A stretch of 64,000 nt of DNA from Paenibacillus xylanexedens (lineage in GTDB: Bacteria; Bacillota; Bacilli; Paenibacillales; Paenibacillaceae), in the NCBI RefSeq assembly GCF_007680605.1, contig NZ_VEIO01000001.1, forward strand, positions 2,361,276 to 2,425,275. Direction: 5' to 3'. The notes under the pieces are model-generated. The model did not search any database. It was given only the letters and a program-made list of their open reading frames with translations, and was not told the DNA's origin. The translations under genes and the position numbers were made by a program. Position 1 is the first letter of the stretch. Every line of letters begins with the position of its first letter. This document shows positions 25,600-39,699 of this stretch, one piece after another.

Positions 25600-25693
25600 T
25601 ACACCAACCTCCTTTAAGTGTTAAAATCAACATTAGTGTTTGCTGTAGAAGACAATCTCATTCCGCATAAATACAGGAAAGTGAGCTGAGAAA

Positions 25694-26605
25694 ATGTTAA
25701 AACACGCCACCTCGCTGCTGCTCATAACCAGCATTTTACTATCTGCATGCAGTGCTCAAAATCAATCTGCATCTGATGCAAAGGATACTAAAGACGATAC
25801 TGCTGTCATTCTTTCAGAGAAAACAAAAGAAGCAACCCCGCGCACCGAACCCCAGATTGAAAATAAGAACACAGATTCAGTAATTCATTCTGAAACAGAC
25901 ATAGATACAACTGGCAAAAAGCCAGAAGTCCCATCCACTGACACAACTTCAAGTGAAGTGCCCATTAAGAAGACGTATCATATGAATTCGAGTTATGTTA
26001 TCAAACCTAATGATGAATCCACCCCTGCTAAAGTGGTCTTGTTAACCTTTGACGATGGGCCAAAGGATGAAAAGATGATTAATTCACTTATGGATACTTT
26101 GGATAAACATCATGCAAAAGCCATATTTTTTGTAAATGGAAACCGTGTCAAACGTCAACCGAAGTTGTTGAAAATGATCCATGACCGGGATCAGATCATC
26201 GGTAACCACGCTTGGGATCATGAAGATTTGCAGAAAATGTCAAGTTCAGAAGCCAAAAAACAGGTCACTGACGTTCAACAGATTGTGAAAGACATCATCG
26301 GGGAAAAACCTCAGTTTTTCAGACCCCCTTTTGGCTCCGGGAATGAAGCATTAAAAGATGCCGTCAAAGAAGAGGGAATGCTGTATATGACATGGTCAAA
26401 CGGGTCACTGGACTGGGATAAGAGCACTAAAAACAGACCAGACAAAGTGATCCAGAATGTCCTGGATCAGCTCCACCCTGGAAGTAATATTCTGATGCAT
26501 GAATTACCTTGGACGGTCGATGCTCTGGACGAGTTGTTAACATTGCTTGAGAAGAAGGGTTATTCCTTTGTTGATCCACGCGCGATCGAATTGCAGTCCC
26601 GATAA
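25694..26605 (+). CDS. Polysaccharide deacetylase lipoprotein (NodB family)
   Basis: A secreted lipoprotein likely to remove N-acetyl groups from cell-wall sugars such as peptidoglycan GlcNAc or MurNAc. The 303-residue protein has a lipobox LSAC (cysteine near residue 19), an 85-residue threonine- and acid-rich linker, then the NodB domain: VVLLTFDDGPK (about residues 115-125), IIGNHAWDHEDL with the metal-binding histidines, RPPFGSGNEALKDAV, and HELPWTVDAL with the catalytic histidine. It is divergent from its neighbour and ends before a strong terminator. The precise substrate is inferred only from the family. Confidence 0.92.
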   Translation: MLKHATSLLLITSILLSACSAQNQSASDAKDTKDDTAVILSEKTKEATPRTEPQIENKNTDSVIHSETDIDTTGKKPEVPSTDTTSSEVPIKKTYHMNSSYVIKPNDESTPAKVVLLTFDDGPKDEKMINSLMDTLDKHHAKAIFFVNGNRVKRQPKLLKMIHDRDQIIGNHAWDHEDLQKMSSSEAKKQVTDVQQIVKDIIGEKPQFFRPPFGSGNEALKDAVKEEGMLYMTWSNGSLDWDKSTKNRPDKVIQNVLDQLHPGSNILMHELPWTVDALDELLTLLEKKGYSFVDPRAIELQSR

Positions 26606-26656
26606 TAGATGTCAATGCTAGGGCTACTGCACCACTGCGAGAAAAATGTAATGTTG

Positions 26657-26698
26657 GGCAAACAGCCCTGATCTTATTGATCAGGGCTGTTTGTTGCA
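26657..26698. terminator. Bidirectional terminator between deacetylase and phosphoesterase genes
   Basis: A perfect stem of 13 or more base pairs, CAAACAGCCCTGATC/GATCAGGGCTGTTTG, has a five-base loop. Its minus-strand half overlaps the last codons of the phosphoesterase gene. Confidence 0.85.
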
Positions 26699-27498
26699 GG
26701 AACACGTAAAGTGATGAGATGTATCTCTGCGGGACAACCTAACCTGAAGGGAAGATGGTTTGTACCAAATCCCCGGCTTACAAGCAATTTTCCTGAACGA
26801 GTATCTTCATTGCTACGTTTCAAGGAAAACCAGCCGCTCTTTAAAGCCCGGTAAGCCTTACTCAGTAATACAGGTCCTAACAACGGAACAACGATTTGAC
26901 CTCCATGGGTATGTCCACTAAGTATCAGATCTACATCGAAGTCTAACCGCAATACTTCCAAGGGATCGTGAACTAATACGATTGTGGAGCAGCCATCCTT
27001 CGTATTTCGCAACAATTTCTCTGCCTGCTTTGAACTATAATCTAATCCGACCAACCGGACATGCTCTGTTCCTTTTTTCAAGTATACATCCTGATCTTGA
27101 AGGAGCTGCACGCTCGAATCATCCAAAAGTCTAGATAAATGAGTCACGCCTGCTTTTTTGTCATGATTTCCATAAACGGTATATGTTGGAGCCAAACTCG
27201 ACAAAAGCCTCATATTTTGTCTGACAATCGACCAGGATATTCCCTCTTCAGCTATATCGCCCCCGACGAGTACCCAATCGGCTTTCCCCTTCAACTGCTC
27301 GACTTCTTTTGTTTTCAACAATCGTGCATGGGTATCTGATAAAAAAATAATCCTCGCTCCGTTGAAAGAGGCTGGTAGATGCACAAGTTCGACTTCGTCC
27401 TCTGTAATCACAGTTGTATGAGCCTCTCGCCACATATGCAAAAGAAGTAATAAAGCTACCACTAATGTGAGAAAGGATAAACTGACTAATATTACCAC
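26674..27498 (-). CDS. ypbG: Metallophosphoesterase (YpbG-like)
   Basis: A calcineurin-like phosphoesterase of 274 residues with an N-terminal membrane anchor (about residues 3-20). The metal-site motifs are present in order: IIFLSDTHARLL, VLVGGDIAEEG (GGD rather than GDxVD), TVYGNHDKKAG, VLVHDPLE and LILSGHTHGGQIVVPLLGP. The arrangement is typical of the YaeI/YpbG group, thought to hydrolyse UDP-linked or phospholipid-type substrates; the substrate here is not known. The start is GTG and overlaps the upstream gene, with no clear ribosome-binding site, so translational coupling is likely. Confidence 0.9.
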   Translation of the reverse strand: MVILVSLSFLTLVVALLLLLHMWREAHTTVITEDEVELVHLPASFNGARIIFLSDTHARLLKTKEVEQLKGKADWVLVGGDIAEEGISWSIVRQNMRLLSSLAPTYTVYGNHDKKAGVTHLSRLLDDSSVQLLQDQDVYLKKGTEHVRLVGLDYSSKQAEKLLRNTKDGCSTIVLVHDPLEVLRLDFDVDLILSGHTHGGQIVVPLLGPVLLSKAYRALKSGWFSLKRSNEDTRSGKLLVSRGFGTNHLPFRLGCPAEIHLITLRVPATNSPDQ

Positions 27499-27944
27499 GG
27501 TAATGGGAGGAAGGTGTTTAAAGGAGGAGCTCCCTTAATCCCCCACCATACCAGACCAACGGTTAACATTATGAAAATAAAAATAAGTGAATTGACAAAT
27601 CTTTTGCTCAATCTCAAACGTCGTGAAGGATGAAGTTCAGTTCGAGTGGGTAAAGAACCCGCTTCGGTAACTGTGCTTTCCTTCTGGTTTGCCGTTTTCT
27701 TGGAGCGACTAGGCGCTCGTTCCGGTAATACCGGACTTTCCAGTGCGGATGCACTCGACCCACGTTGTGATCTTGGTAAAGAAATTGAAGTAATTGGTGG
27801 AAGCCCCACTGTTTCGGCAGCAACTGCCGTTTCAGCAACGAAACTTGTCTGTGAAGCCGAGTTTCGCCCGGTTTTCTCTTTATTGTCCGAGTGACGCTGA
27901 CGTTGGCTGCCATATGTTTTCACCCTGCTTAATGGCTGACTCAT
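27492..27944 (-). CDS. Hypothetical single-pass protein in the ypbE position
   Basis: A 150-residue protein rich in serine, arginine and alanine for the first 110 residues, probably disordered. One transmembrane helix (FVNSLIFIFIMLTVGLVWWG, about residues 116-135) is followed by a short hydrophobic tail. In B. subtilis the gene between ypbD and ypbG is ypbE, a LysM protein; no LysM motif is visible here, so the relation is positional only. The ATG overlaps the CPBP gene's stop as ATGA. Composition is unlike its neighbours. Confidence 0.6.
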   Translation of the reverse strand: MSQPLSRVKTYGSQRQRHSDNKEKTGRNSASQTSFVAETAVAAETVGLPPITSISLPRSQRGSSASALESPVLPERAPSRSKKTANQKESTVTEAGSLPTRTELHPSRRLRLSKRFVNSLIFIFIMLTVGLVWWGIKGAPPLNTFLPLPW

Positions 27945-28534
27945 GATCCCCTCCGAAAACGTATCGCTAATCCAGATACTAGGTCAATGATAAAATGACA
28001 CAGAATCGGTGCCCATAATGTGCCTGATTGCAAATAAATATAGCCCAATCCATAGCTCGACACAAACACCCATCCTGTAGGAATCCAGTGGCGCAGATAA
28101 CGAATATGAATAACTGCAAATAAGATACTTGTCCAGTATGGACCAATTGCGTGTTGAATTGCGCCGCGGAAAAGCAACTCCTCACATACAGCCACCAAGG
28201 CTGCTATACATACAATATGCCAGATTGGACGTCCGCGAAACAACAGCTCGTTAATGCCACCATCATCCATACTTTCCTGAGGTATGACATAGGACAGTAC
28301 CAAATCCATGACTAGCATAATCGCAGCGAGCCCAAGACCCCACCATAAAAACTGAAGATGATCAGGCAAGGCCAGAACTTCGAATAGATTTCTTTTCTGC
28401 AACAAAATCCATACGATCCCTACGATTAAAGTTAGCCCTTGGGTAAAGTAAAGGTTGATCAAGAGCAGACGTTCTGTTAATTGCTGCGGCTCGGCCTTCT
28501 GAATTTTAAACTTCGGAAATTTCTTTTTTTTCAT
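27941..28534 (-). CDS. ypbD: CPBP intramembrane metalloprotease (YpbD-like)
   Basis: A CAAX-type (Abi) membrane protease of 197 residues with several hydrophobic spans. The active-site blocks are present: VAVCEELLFRGAIQHAI (EExxxR, about residues 116-132), FAVIHIRYLRHWIPTGWVF and LWAPILCHFIIDLVSG near the end. The chosen start MKKKKFPKFKIQK fits a basic N terminus; an in-frame ATG 28 codons earlier has no ribosome-binding site. Position upstream of the ypbE-like and ypbG-like genes matches B. subtilis. Confidence 0.86.
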   Translation of the reverse strand: MKKKKFPKFKIQKAEPQQLTERLLLINLYFTQGLTLIVGIVWILLQKRNLFEVLALPDHLQFLWWGLGLAAIMLVMDLVLSYVIPQESMDDGGINELLFRGRPIWHIVCIAALVAVCEELLFRGAIQHAIGPYWTSILFAVIHIRYLRHWIPTGWVFVSSYGLGYIYLQSGTLWAPILCHFIIDLVSGLAIRFRRGS

Positions 28535-28815
28535 TGCATGCGTCTGTCCTCTTAAGTTATTTGATAAAAATTTCATTGACCAATCCGATAGTATACTAAA
28601 TGATAGCCAAAAAACCAATCCGGTTCAAGACCTGTCCCAAGTCCCGGTTGATCACATCAAAACGTTACTTCATCAATGCAGTGAACTTTCTTTCACGAAA
28701 CAGTATGTTCAAGCATATAAATCTCAATAAAAATGATTCTAAGTAGATAGATTACACTCTCAGAAGGTCCGGAAATCACAGCCTTCAACGTCAGGAATTA
28801 AAACATTTAAGCCTA
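28535..28815. other. Intergenic stretch with no recognised gene
   Basis: The 280 bases between the CPBP gene and the serA promoter contain no convincing ORF or strong hairpin on either strand. Confidence 0.5.
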
Positions 28816-28845
28816 TTGACATGCTCATGTAAGCCATGATACATT
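28816..28845 (+). promoter_or_regulatory. serA promoter
   Basis: TTGACA (28816-28821) and TACATT (28840-28845) with 18-base spacing lie just ahead of the T-box leader. The -35 box is perfect. Confidence 0.6.
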
Positions 28846-28865
28846 ATGAAAAATTAGTTACGTCA

Positions 28866-29128
28866 AACACGATGATGGAAAAAAGACGTTGCTTTGTCTT
28901 TCAGAGAGCCGATGGTTGGTGTAAATCGGTGGCAGGCAGATGATCTTGAGCGCTCCTGAGTTATTGCATTGAAATTGGAGTAGGTGCAATCGGTTTAGAC
29001 CCGTTATCCTCTTCGGTCTTCATTGACCGCTAAGACTGTCGTTGCGAAACGGCGGTGAATTAGGGTGGTACCACGACAACTCTCGTCCCTTATTGCGCAA
29101 GCAGTATGTGGATTGAGAGTTTTTTTGA
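28866..29128 (+). promoter_or_regulatory. T-box leader controlling serA (serine-type by context)
   Basis: The leader senses uncharged tRNA and chooses antitermination or termination. The invariant T-box sequence AGGGTGGTACCACG is at 29062-29075, and the stem I region with CAGAGAGCCGATGGTTGG precedes it. The terminator arms ACTCTC and GAGAGT, followed by TTTTTTTG, end at about 29127. A TCT triplet (28944-28946) stands where the specifier codon is expected when aligned to known T-boxes, which would mean serine and fits the gene. That alignment is by eye and uncertain. Confidence 0.92.
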
Positions 29129-29296
29129 TTGTTTTTGATAAAAGAATCCTGTGGAATCACCCTGTTAGTTTACCCTCCTCCTCTGCTACGACACCGCGTT
29201 GTTGGAGGGAAGAATTACTTTGGTTTTAAGGAACGTCTCCTGCCGGAGAACAAACCTTGACGATTATAGATATACAAACCTAAGGAGGAAGAAACC

Positions 29297-30892
29297 ATGT
29301 ACAAAGTGTTAGTGTCAGATCCAATCAGTGATCTGGGAATTCAGCAGCTGGTGGATGCAAGTGATGTCGTTGTCGAGAAGAAAACCGGACTTAGTGAAGA
29401 TGAGCTTGTTGCCATTATCGGAGATTATGATGCCCTACTCGTTCGTAGCCAGACCCGTGTTACTGAACGTATTATGACGGCTGGCACCAATCTTAAAGTG
29501 ATTGGACGCGCAGGAGTTGGCGTAGATAATATTGAACTGGAACCTGCTACACAACGCGGTATCATTGTCATTAATGCACCTGACGGTAATACCATTACGA
29601 CTTGTGAGCACACTTTTGCCATGATGATGGCACTGGCACGACATATTCCGCAGGCATATGCCAAAACGATTCAGGGTACATGGGATCGTAAAACGTTCCT
29701 CGGTGTGGAGTTAAGAAATAAAACACTCGGTGTACTCGGTATGGGAAGAATCGGTAGCGAAGTAGCCAAACGCGCCAAAGCATTCGGAATGGACATTCTC
29801 GCTTATGACCCGTTCCTCACAGAGGAGCGTGCCGAGAAACTGCAAGTCAAGCTGGCAAGTGTGGATGATATTATCCGTAATGCAGATTTTATGACTGTGC
29901 ACACTCCACTCACACCAGAGACACGTCATATGATTTCCCGCCCGCAATTTGAAGTCATGAAAAAAGGCATGCGTATTATTAACTGTGCACGCGGCGGTGT
30001 AGTTGACGAAATGGCGCTTGTAGAAGCGATTGATGAAGGAATTGTTGCTGGAGCAGCATTCGACGTATTCGAAAGCGAGCCACCTGCAGCAGATCATCCA
30101 TTCCTGAATCATCCAAGCATTATCGTTACACCTCACTTGGGCGCATCAACCGTAGAGGCTCAAGAGAACGTTGCGATTGACGTATCTGAACAAGTTCTTC
30201 ACATTCTTCGCAATGAACCATTTAAAAATGCGGTTAATATGCCAGCTGTCGCACCAACCGTCATGAACAAACTGCAACCCTACTTTAAATTGGGTGAAAC
30301 ATTGGGAAGTTTTGCAGCACAAATTACTCAAAATGCAGTCCAAGAGATTCGCATTGACTATGCGGGTGATCTGTCAGAAGTGGATACATCACCGCTCACT
30401 CGTTACATTGTGAAAGGCATTCTAGCAAGACATCTGGGCGGAGAAGCCAATATTGTCAACTCCATGCACTTGGCCAAAATTCGTGATCTGAATGTGGTTG
30501 TGAGCCAAACCTCTGCTACAAAAGGATTCACAAACCTAATCACCGTAACACTTGTAACAACACAAGATGCTGAAGAACGCCGCGTGGCAGGTACGCTTCT
30601 TGCAGGATACGGCGAACGTATTGTTCGTCTTGATAAATTCCCTGTAGATATTGCGCCGGAAAGCCATCAAATTTTGATCTCGCACAACGATAAACCGGGT
30701 ATCATTGGACGTGTAGGTACTTTGCTTGGTCAAAATGACGTAAACATCGCATCCATGCAGGTTGGACGTAAAATTATTGGTGGTGCTGCGATCATGATCC
30801 TCACCGTTGATAAAGAAGTGCCAAAAGATGTGTTGGTTCAGCTTACATCTCTGCCTGAATTAAATACAGCTGTTGAGATTGTGCTCGGTTAA
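29297..30892 (+). CDS. serA: D-3-phosphoglycerate dehydrogenase
   Basis: Catalyses the first step of serine synthesis, oxidation of 3-phosphoglycerate with NAD. The 531-residue protein has the dehydrogenase domain with [20 protein letters not shown] (about residues 149-168), the catalytic region [10 protein letters not shown] and [14 protein letters not shown] with the active-site histidine, then an intervening domain. It ends in an ACT regulatory domain ([18 protein letters not shown] onward). AAGGAGG precedes the ATG. It is controlled by the T-box upstream and ends before a bidirectional terminator. Confidence 0.98.
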   Translation: MYKVLVSDPISDLGIQQLVDASDVVVEKKTGLSEDELVAIIGDYDALLVRSQTRVTERIMTAGTNLKVIGRAGVGVDNIELEPATQRGIIVINAPDGNTITTCEHTFAMMMALARHIPQAYAKTIQGTWDRKTFLGVELRNKTLGVLGMGRIGSEVAKRAKAFGMDILAYDPFLTEERAEKLQVKLASVDDIIRNADFMTVHTPLTPETRHMISRPQFEVMKKGMRIINCARGGVVDEMALVEAIDEGIVAGAAFDVFESEPPAADHPFLNHPSIIVTPHLGASTVEAQENVAIDVSEQVLHILRNEPFKNAVNMPAVAPTVMNKLQPYFKLGETLGSFAAQITQNAVQEIRIDYAGDLSEVDTSPLTRYIVKGILARHLGGEANIVNSMHLAKIRDLNVVVSQTSATKGFTNLITVTLVTTQDAEERRVAGTLLAGYGERIVRLDKFPVDIAPESHQILISHNDKPGIIGRVGTLLGQNDVNIASMQVGRKIIGGAAIMILTVDKEVPKDVLVQLTSLPELNTAVEIVLG

Positions 30893-30912
30893 TACAAAGG
30901 ACTCATTAAATG

Positions 30913-30954
30913 AAAAAAAGAGACGGGAACATATTGCTCCCGTCTTTTTTGCGT
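30913..30954. terminator. Bidirectional terminator between serA and the collagen-like gene
   Basis: A GACGGGA/TCCCGTC stem with a short loop has T runs on both sides (TTTTTTG on plus, TCTTTTTTT on minus). It serves both convergent genes. Confidence 0.85.
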
Positions 30955-30973
30955 TCTGTGAGATTAAGGACAG

Positions 30974-35935
<4,962 letters not shown>

Positions 35936-35967
35936 TTAATCAATCCTCCTTAGACATCTTATTTTTC

Positions 35968-36016
35968 AATCTTATGAAGGAGGAGTTCAAAAATTATCTT
36001 GGACATTTTTTTGCGG
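35968..36016 (-). promoter_or_regulatory. Upstream signals of the collagen-like gene
   Basis: On the minus strand CATAAGATT (35968-35976) resembles a sigma-E or sigma-K -10 element. Further upstream, at 35999-36016, lies CCGCAAAAAAATGTCCAA, which matches at 15 of 18 positions a motif upstream of the sigma-factor gene at 47378-47395. The CCGC is preceded by TGT, giving a TGTCC direct repeat. Function is inferred only. Confidence 0.4.
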
Positions 36017-36032
36017 ACAAAAAAAGGATACG

Positions 36033-36056
36033 ATCTTGTTCCACGTTGAACAAGAT
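36033..36056. repeat. Perfect 9-6-9 inverted repeat
   Basis: ATCTTGTTC and GAACAAGAT flank CACGTT. It lies upstream of the collagen-like gene and downstream of resE's terminator. No T run follows directly, so an operator is as likely as a terminator. Confidence 0.5.
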
Positions 36057-36071
36057 TAAACGGAATACTTC

Positions 36072-36106
36072 AACAAAAAAACACCCTCTATCAGAGGGTG
36101 TTTCGG
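36072..36106 (-). terminator. Terminator of the res operon
   Basis: An ACACCCTCT/AGAGGGTGT stem with a short loop is followed by seven T residues on the minus strand, after resE. Confidence 0.85.
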
Positions 36107-36127
36107 CACATTTTGTTTAAAATCAAC

Positions 36128-37612
36128 CTATTTCGAAGATTCTACCGGAAATTGTAATATAAACTCCGTTCCTTCACCTAGCACACTATTGACATGAATC
36201 GTGCCCTGATGAGCATCTACGATGTTTTTTACGATCGCCAAGCCAAGCCCGGTTCCCACACTTTCTCCCCGAACGCGAGCTTTATCCGCTTTATAAAAAC
36301 GTTCAAAAATAAAAGGTAGGTCAGATGTAGGAATACCCACACCCTGATCTTTTATACTTATTCTCGCAAAAGGAGCACGCAAGTTAGTTACAAGTTCAGC
36401 AGAAATTTTCACACTTTTACCAACAGGTGTATGTCTGAATGCATTATCCAGTAAATTCGTGAATACTTGCTCCAGCCTGTCTTCATCTGCTTGTTGAAGT
36501 GAGATCATCTGCTGTTTGCATTCGAATTGAAGTTGAATCCCCTGTTCCTTCGAGCGCACCATAAATTTGCGATAAATACGTTCGAGAAGTTCACCGAGTT
36601 CAACTTCCTTCATGTTCATGTCGGTATGCCCTGCATCCATACGGGCCAGATCAAGTAAATCCTTGACCAATCTACCCATCCGCAGTGACTCATCGTGAAT
36701 GACCTGAATCAGCTCTTCACTCTCTTCGGGCGATGTTGCCATCCCGTCAAGCAAAGCCTCGCTGTATCCCTGCATCATTGATAACGGTGTACGAATCTCA
36801 TGAGATACATTGGCAACGAAGTCTCGGCGCATCTTCTCCATTTTCACTTCTTCGGTAACATCTCGCAAAACAGCCACCGCGCCTCGCACCACACTATCTG
36901 CATACAAGGGAGCCATTTGAACAGACCATACTCCTTGCTGCACATGAACATTGGAACTCTGGTCCCCGCCTTGCTCCATCACCAGTCTGAATAAGGGGAC
37001 AAGCGGTTCGGGAACATCACGGGACGGGTTCGCAGAAGGATAACCATCCAACCCCTCATCCTCCTGAGCCCAGTCGAGAGCATACCATGCCTGCATAATT
37101 TTCTCACCAGGCGGATTCGTCAAAATGACCTTGCCTTCACCATCAAAAGTAATCACCGCATCCGTCATGCTTCGCAGCACACTTGCCAAATGCTCCTTTT
37201 CATGATTCAAATTACGAATGGTATCTTCCAGTTGAACAGCCATGTGATTAAACGTATTGGCAAGTTCACCAATTTCGTCATTGGTACGGAGAGAAAGTCT
37301 CGTTCCATAGTTCCCTTTACGGATGGCATTAGCTGCCTGAATTAATTGTTGCATAGGCTGTGTAATTTTGGTGAACAGAAATAATGCAAAAAACGTTGTT
37401 AGACTGAATCCGACAATGCAAATATAAGTAAACAGCCTTTTGATGTCCCTAGATTCAGACTCAGCAAAGTTGGTATCGATATAGGGTAGCAGAAAGAGCC
37501 CCAGCGCAATCAGTACACAGCCCACAAGGCATATAATTGTAATCCATAACTTTCCAACCAGTGATCTCCAGAAAGCAAAGTTATTTCGGTACTTCCAGTT
37601 TATAACCGACAC
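36128..37612 (-). CDS. resE: Sensor histidine kinase ResE
   Basis: Membrane kinase of the redox-responsive ResDE system that controls cytochrome and anaerobic genes in Bacillus. The 494-residue protein has two N-terminal transmembrane helices (about residues 20-40 and 46-75), a HAMP domain ending near residue 120, a PAS-like domain (about 130-255), then the dimerisation helix with FVANVSHEIRTPLSMMQGY (phosphorylated histidine) and the ATPase blocks DNAFRHTP, DQGVGIP and GTGLGLAIV. It overlaps resD by 32 bases; the start is GTG with no separate ribosome-binding site, so coupled translation is likely. Confidence 0.93.
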   Translation of the reverse strand: MSVINWKYRNNFAFWRSLVGKLWITIICLVGCVLIALGLFLLPYIDTNFAESESRDIKRLFTYICIVGFSLTTFFALFLFTKITQPMQQLIQAANAIRKGNYGTRLSLRTNDEIGELANTFNHMAVQLEDTIRNLNHEKEHLASVLRSMTDAVITFDGEGKVILTNPPGEKIMQAWYALDWAQEDEGLDGYPSANPSRDVPEPLVPLFRLVMEQGGDQSSNVHVQQGVWSVQMAPLYADSVVRGAVAVLRDVTEEVKMEKMRRDFVANVSHEIRTPLSMMQGYSEALLDGMATSPEESEELIQVIHDESLRMGRLVKDLLDLARMDAGHTDMNMKEVELGELLERIYRKFMVRSKEQGIQLQFECKQQMISLQQADEDRLEQVFTNLLDNAFRHTPVGKSVKISAELVTNLRAPFARISIKDQGVGIPTSDLPFIFERFYKADKARVRGESVGTGLGLAIVKNIVDAHQGTIHVNSVLGEGTEFILQFPVESSK

Positions 37613-38303
37613 CCCACACGGTTGTTATCATCGCTGCCGATTCAGGTGATACCTTGTTCAGCTTCTCGCGAAGACGCTTCACATGGGTATCCACGGTACG
37701 AAGATCACCGAAAAATTCATAGTTCCATACATCCTTAAGCAATTCTTCTCTGGAGAAAACCTTATCCGGCGATGTTGCAAGGTAATGCAACAATTCATAT
37801 TCTTTAGGTGTCAAACTGATCTCTTCACCACCCGCAGTCACCCGGTGTGCATCGTGCTCAATAACAAGATGCGGGAAAACAATATTGTTGCTTGAATTGC
37901 TTTCCTTGGAAAGATACGCTGTTGCCGAAGACCGACGCAGAATAGCCTTCACCCGGTAAATCACTTCACGCGGACTGAATGGCTTCACCACATAATCATC
38001 TGCCCCTACTTCAAAACCTTGTACACGGTTAATCTCTTCCCCCTTTGCGGTAAGCATTAATACAGGGGTAGATTTCACCTGACGAAGACGGGTACACACT
38101 TCAACACCATCCATGCCCGGGAGCATAACATCTAGCAAAATCAGGCCGTAATCCCCGGCCGTTGCTTTACGAAGGGCTGTTTCGCCGTCTTCCGCTTCAT
38201 CAATTTCATAACCTTCTTTTTCAAGATACATTTTAAGCAACCTGCGGATTCTTTCTTCATCATCTACGACCAAAATACGATTCTCATGTTCTGACATGCC
38301 CAC
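37581..38303 (-). CDS. resD: Response regulator ResD
   Basis: A 240-residue OmpR/PhoB-family regulator. The receiver domain has the acidic pocket DDEERIRRLL, phosphorylated aspartate in LILLDVMLPG (about residue 58), the threonine/serine of MLTAKG and the KPFSPRE lysine. The winged-helix DNA-binding domain follows from about residue 140 (EISLTPKEYELLHYLA, RTVDTHVKRLREKL). The start may be GTG at the given coordinate or ATG two codons later; AAAGGGG precedes both. Confidence 0.95.
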   Translation of the reverse strand: MGMSEHENRILVVDDEERIRRLLKMYLEKEGYEIDEAEDGETALRKATAGDYGLILLDVMLPGMDGVEVCTRLRQVKSTPVLMLTAKGEEINRVQGFEVGADDYVVKPFSPREVIYRVKAILRRSSATAYLSKESNSSNNIVFPHLVIEHDAHRVTAGGEEISLTPKEYELLHYLATSPDKVFSREELLKDVWNYEFFGDLRTVDTHVKRLREKLNKVSPESAAMITTVWGVGYKLEVPK

Positions 38304-38436
38304 TCAAGCCCCTTTACAATAACTCCTCATCACTTCTATTATGTTCGATCTTGCGAACAATATTTGAATACCTGTTTTAATGAAACGGGTATATCATGAA
38401 TTACCGTAGTTTTGCCACTACTTTTAACTGACTTTA

Positions 38437-39699
38437 CTAGTCTGCTCCAGCATAGGAATGCAATCCTGCAATGATCAGATTTACACCAACCAGTGTAAAC
38501 ATGACAACCAGGAAACCGAGCACAGCAAGCCAAGCGGACTTCTGTCCCTGCCATCCTTTGGATAAACGCAAGTGCAAATACACACTATAATACAGCCAAG
38601 TGATCAGTGCCCATACTTCTTTGGGGTCCCAGCCCCAGAAGCGACTCCAGGCAATTTGTGCCCATATCATAGCAAAGATCAGAGCTCCCAGCGTAAAAAT
38701 AGGGAATCCAATCGCAATAGCGCGATAACTGATCTCATCAAGGTCATCTGCATCAATTCCATTCATCATCGGTTGCAACGCTTGTCCAAGCGGTCTGCGT
38801 ACAACTAAACGAATGATTCCGTACAGAATCAGACCCGTAAGGATCGACCAGATGACTGTATTCAGCTTACGTCCTGCATTCACGCCATTCATCCATGAAG
38901 GCGTTTCAAGCAACGGTTCCTTCATTCCAAGGAACGGTTTCAGGCTCTCCACTTCACTATTATATGGAGCAAAAATAGGAGGCATGCGATAAATCACTTT
39001 CTCTATTGTACTATTTTCCTCTCCCTTTGTGTCAATGGTGACTGTTTTCTGTACAAAAACGGCCTCATAACCGGATGCACGGAAGGCAAACACTGTTCCA
39101 ATAAATCCGATCACCACAACGATGGTAATGAGCGTGAACTCCACCCATCCGCGCTGACGACGAGAAGATTTGTCTTTTCCACTAAAATCAACGGTACGAA
39201 GCAGATACATAAATCCCGCAGCAAAACCTACAGCGAAAAACGCTTCACCCAAGGCTGCCAGCGTAACGTGGATCTTCAACCAAATCGATTGTAATGCGGG
39301 AATCAATGGCTGAACTTCCTGTGGAAATACGGCTGCATATGCCATAATGATAATCGTGAGCGGAAGTGCAAACAAGCCCAGCAGAGATTTGCGGTAAATT
39401 GCGTACACAACGATAAACGCTACCATAATCATCATGGATAAAAAGGACATAAATTCGTACATATTACTTACCGGAATATGGCCTGCACCAATCCAGCGGG
39501 TGATAAAGAAGACCAAGTGTGCTGTCAACGCAACCGTAGATGCGATAAACGCCCGTTTACCCCAACGATTCATATGATCGATCGGATCACGGTTACTCCA
39601 TTTCTTGCCCATGACGGCAACAGCATATAACAAAAATGCAGCACAATACAGAAAAAAGGATACGATAAATGCATCGCTGCTGAAATCCAGTATACTCAT
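38437..39699 (-). CDS. resC: Cytochrome c biogenesis protein ResC (CcsA/CcsB type)
   Basis: Membrane haem-handling component of system II cytochrome c maturation. The 420-residue protein has about eight transmembrane helices, conserved histidines in the N-terminal membrane region, and the WWD-type haem motif WGWDPKEVWALITWL near residue 352. Its ATG overlaps the resB stop as ATGA. ResB and ResC together carry haem across the membrane and attach it to apocytochrome c. Confidence 0.93.
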   Translation of the reverse strand: MSILDFSSDAFIVSFFLYCAAFLLYAVAVMGKKWSNRDPIDHMNRWGKRAFIASTVALTAHLVFFITRWIGAGHIPVSNMYEFMSFLSMMIMVAFIVVYAIYRKSLLGLFALPLTIIIMAYAAVFPQEVQPLIPALQSIWLKIHVTLAALGEAFFAVGFAAGFMYLLRTVDFSGKDKSSRRQRGWVEFTLITIVVVIGFIGTVFAFRASGYEAVFVQKTVTIDTKGEENSTIEKVIYRMPPIFAPYNSEVESLKPFLGMKEPLLETPSWMNGVNAGRKLNTVIWSILTGLILYGIIRLVVRRPLGQALQPMMNGIDADDLDEISYRAIAIGFPIFTLGALIFAMIWAQIAWSRFWGWDPKEVWALITWLYYSVYLHLRLSKGWQGQKSAWLAVLGFLVVMFTLVGVNLIIAGLHSYAGAD

